A program made the translations under genes and the position numbers. From Pyrococcus furiosus DSM 3638 (lineage in GTDB: Archaea; Methanobacteriota_B; Thermococci; Thermococcales; Thermococcaceae), in contig NC_003413.1 of the NCBI RefSeq assembly GCF_000007305.1, positions 558,001 to 622,000 on the forward strand: 64,000 nucleotides of DNA, in the 5' to 3' direction. Shown piece by piece: positions 63,561 through 64,000 of the stretch (the stretch's first letter is position 1; each line of letters starts with the position of its first letter). Under the pieces are notes generated by a model. It did not search any database. It saw only the letters and a list, made by a program, of their open reading frames with translations, and was not told the DNA's origin.

Positions 63561-64000
63561 GAACGCCAAGCGTGTTTTGGGCAGAAGTTGTAATTCCAGC
63601 CATAAGGGCGAGGGTTGCAAAGGTTCTCTACTCACAAGGATATTCCCAGGGTGAGATAGCTGATATCATGGGAGTTACCCAGGCTATGGTGAGTAAGTAC
63701 ATAACCAGATATTCTCCCCCTGAGATTCTGAAACCTCTAGAAAAAGAAATCGAGAACATAGCCTTGGCTCTCGTAGAACTCATAAAGCGGGGAGAAAAGA
63801 AAGAGAATCTTGTGAAGATTTTAGAGCGAAAATACTTTGAGCTTTTGCGAAATGAAGAGTTTTGCAAAGCCTATGAAAGCTATTCTGGCCTTCCTGGGAA
63901 CATTTGTGGGGAAATTTTGTCATTTATATCTGAAAGGCAGAGCGTAATTGAAGAACTCTCCAAGGCCCTTTCGGTCCTTTTGAGTGATGAAAAATTTCCC
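63557..64000 (+). CDS. HTH transcriptional regulator (COG2522-like), truncated by the window end
   Basis: The frame opens at ATG 63557, overlapping the previous stop as ATGA, and is still open at base 64000 (148 residues). An N-terminal helix-turn-helix is clear: PAIRARVAKVLYSQGYSQGE leads into IADIMGVTQAMVSKYI. It resembles the archaeal COG2522 regulators, which include the ThiR-type thiamine regulators fused to a ThiN domain. That C-terminal domain, if present, lies beyond the window. Two cysteines near residues 113 and 128 may be functional. Confidence 0.8.
   Translation, partial: MRTPSVFWAEVVIPAIRARVAKVLYSQGYSQGEIADIMGVTQAMVSKYITRYSPPEILKPLEKEIENIALALVELIKRGEKKENLVKILERKYFELLRNEEFCKAYESYSGLPGNICGEILSFISERQSVIEELSKALSVLLSDEKFP

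Overview
The window is a chromosomal segment of a hyperthermophilic euryarchaeon of the order Thermococcales, most likely Pyrococcus and probably P. furiosus. The evidence is the AT-rich genome with GGAGGTGAT-type ribosome sites, TATA/BRE promoters, an intron-less tRNA-Ser with encoded CCA, a mannosylglycerate operon, a CGP-CTERM-like surface protein, NiFe-hydrogenase maturation genes, and insertion sequences of the two kinds known from P. furiosus. The organism assignment is recognition from memory, not a search result.

Layout. 1-1300: truncated secreted-protein gene and a complete IS982-family element (10-bp target duplication, frameshifted transposase). 1431-8401: housekeeping genes (thyX, map, tRNA-Ser(CGA), moeA, moaD, a UPF0047 protein, two helical-repeat proteins, a COG2403 GTPase-like protein). 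8642-13873: hypC-hypD, a SagB-type nitroreductase with a small two-helix membrane protein, a divergent arsenic pair (ACR3 pump and ArsC), a NifX-like pseudogene and a Gfo/Idh/MocA dehydrogenase. 13932-19932: a GH99-like secreted protein gene broken by one in-frame TAG, an SDR dehydrogenase, a CDF cation transporter and hypF.

19963-34396 is the accessory core. An unknown protein and a P-loop ATPase are divergently arranged around an 8-7-8 inverted repeat. The ATPase is cut by an IS6-family element with a clean 8-bp target duplication. A C/D-box sRNA follows on the minus strand. Then comes a tightly overlapping minus-strand operon: DUF1156 adenine methylase, DUF499 ATPase, small protein, SNF2 helicase with a DUF3883-like C-terminal nuclease domain. 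This gene set matches a computationally predicted antiviral/restriction-type system. The methylase is split by an exact 7-bp tandem duplication. The flank carries a DUF365 gene and another homopolymer-frameshifted gene.

34552-48624: an SF1 helicase, an intact VapBC pair, decayed toxin-antitoxin and HsdR-like remnants, a three-gene ABC-2 exporter, secreted proteins, traces of an old segmental duplication, a PadR-regulated DrrAB-type exporter with a perfect palindromic operator, and an AAA_14/DUF4143 ATPase with a palindrome over its start. 48805-53521: mannosylglycerate biosynthesis operon (mpgS, mpgP, M1P guanylyltransferase, phosphomannomutase). 53563-64000: DUF1998-type helicase, two metallo-beta-lactamase proteins, argF, dph5, a metallo-carboxypeptidase/aminoacylase, pyrB-pyrI, a CGP-CTERM-like protein and a truncated HTH regulator.

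A theme of the window is gene breakage: two IS copies, one nonsense codon, one 7-bp duplication, two homopolymer-type frameshifts and several decayed remnants, concentrated in accessory genes. Each should be separated from possible sequencing error before biological weight is put on it.
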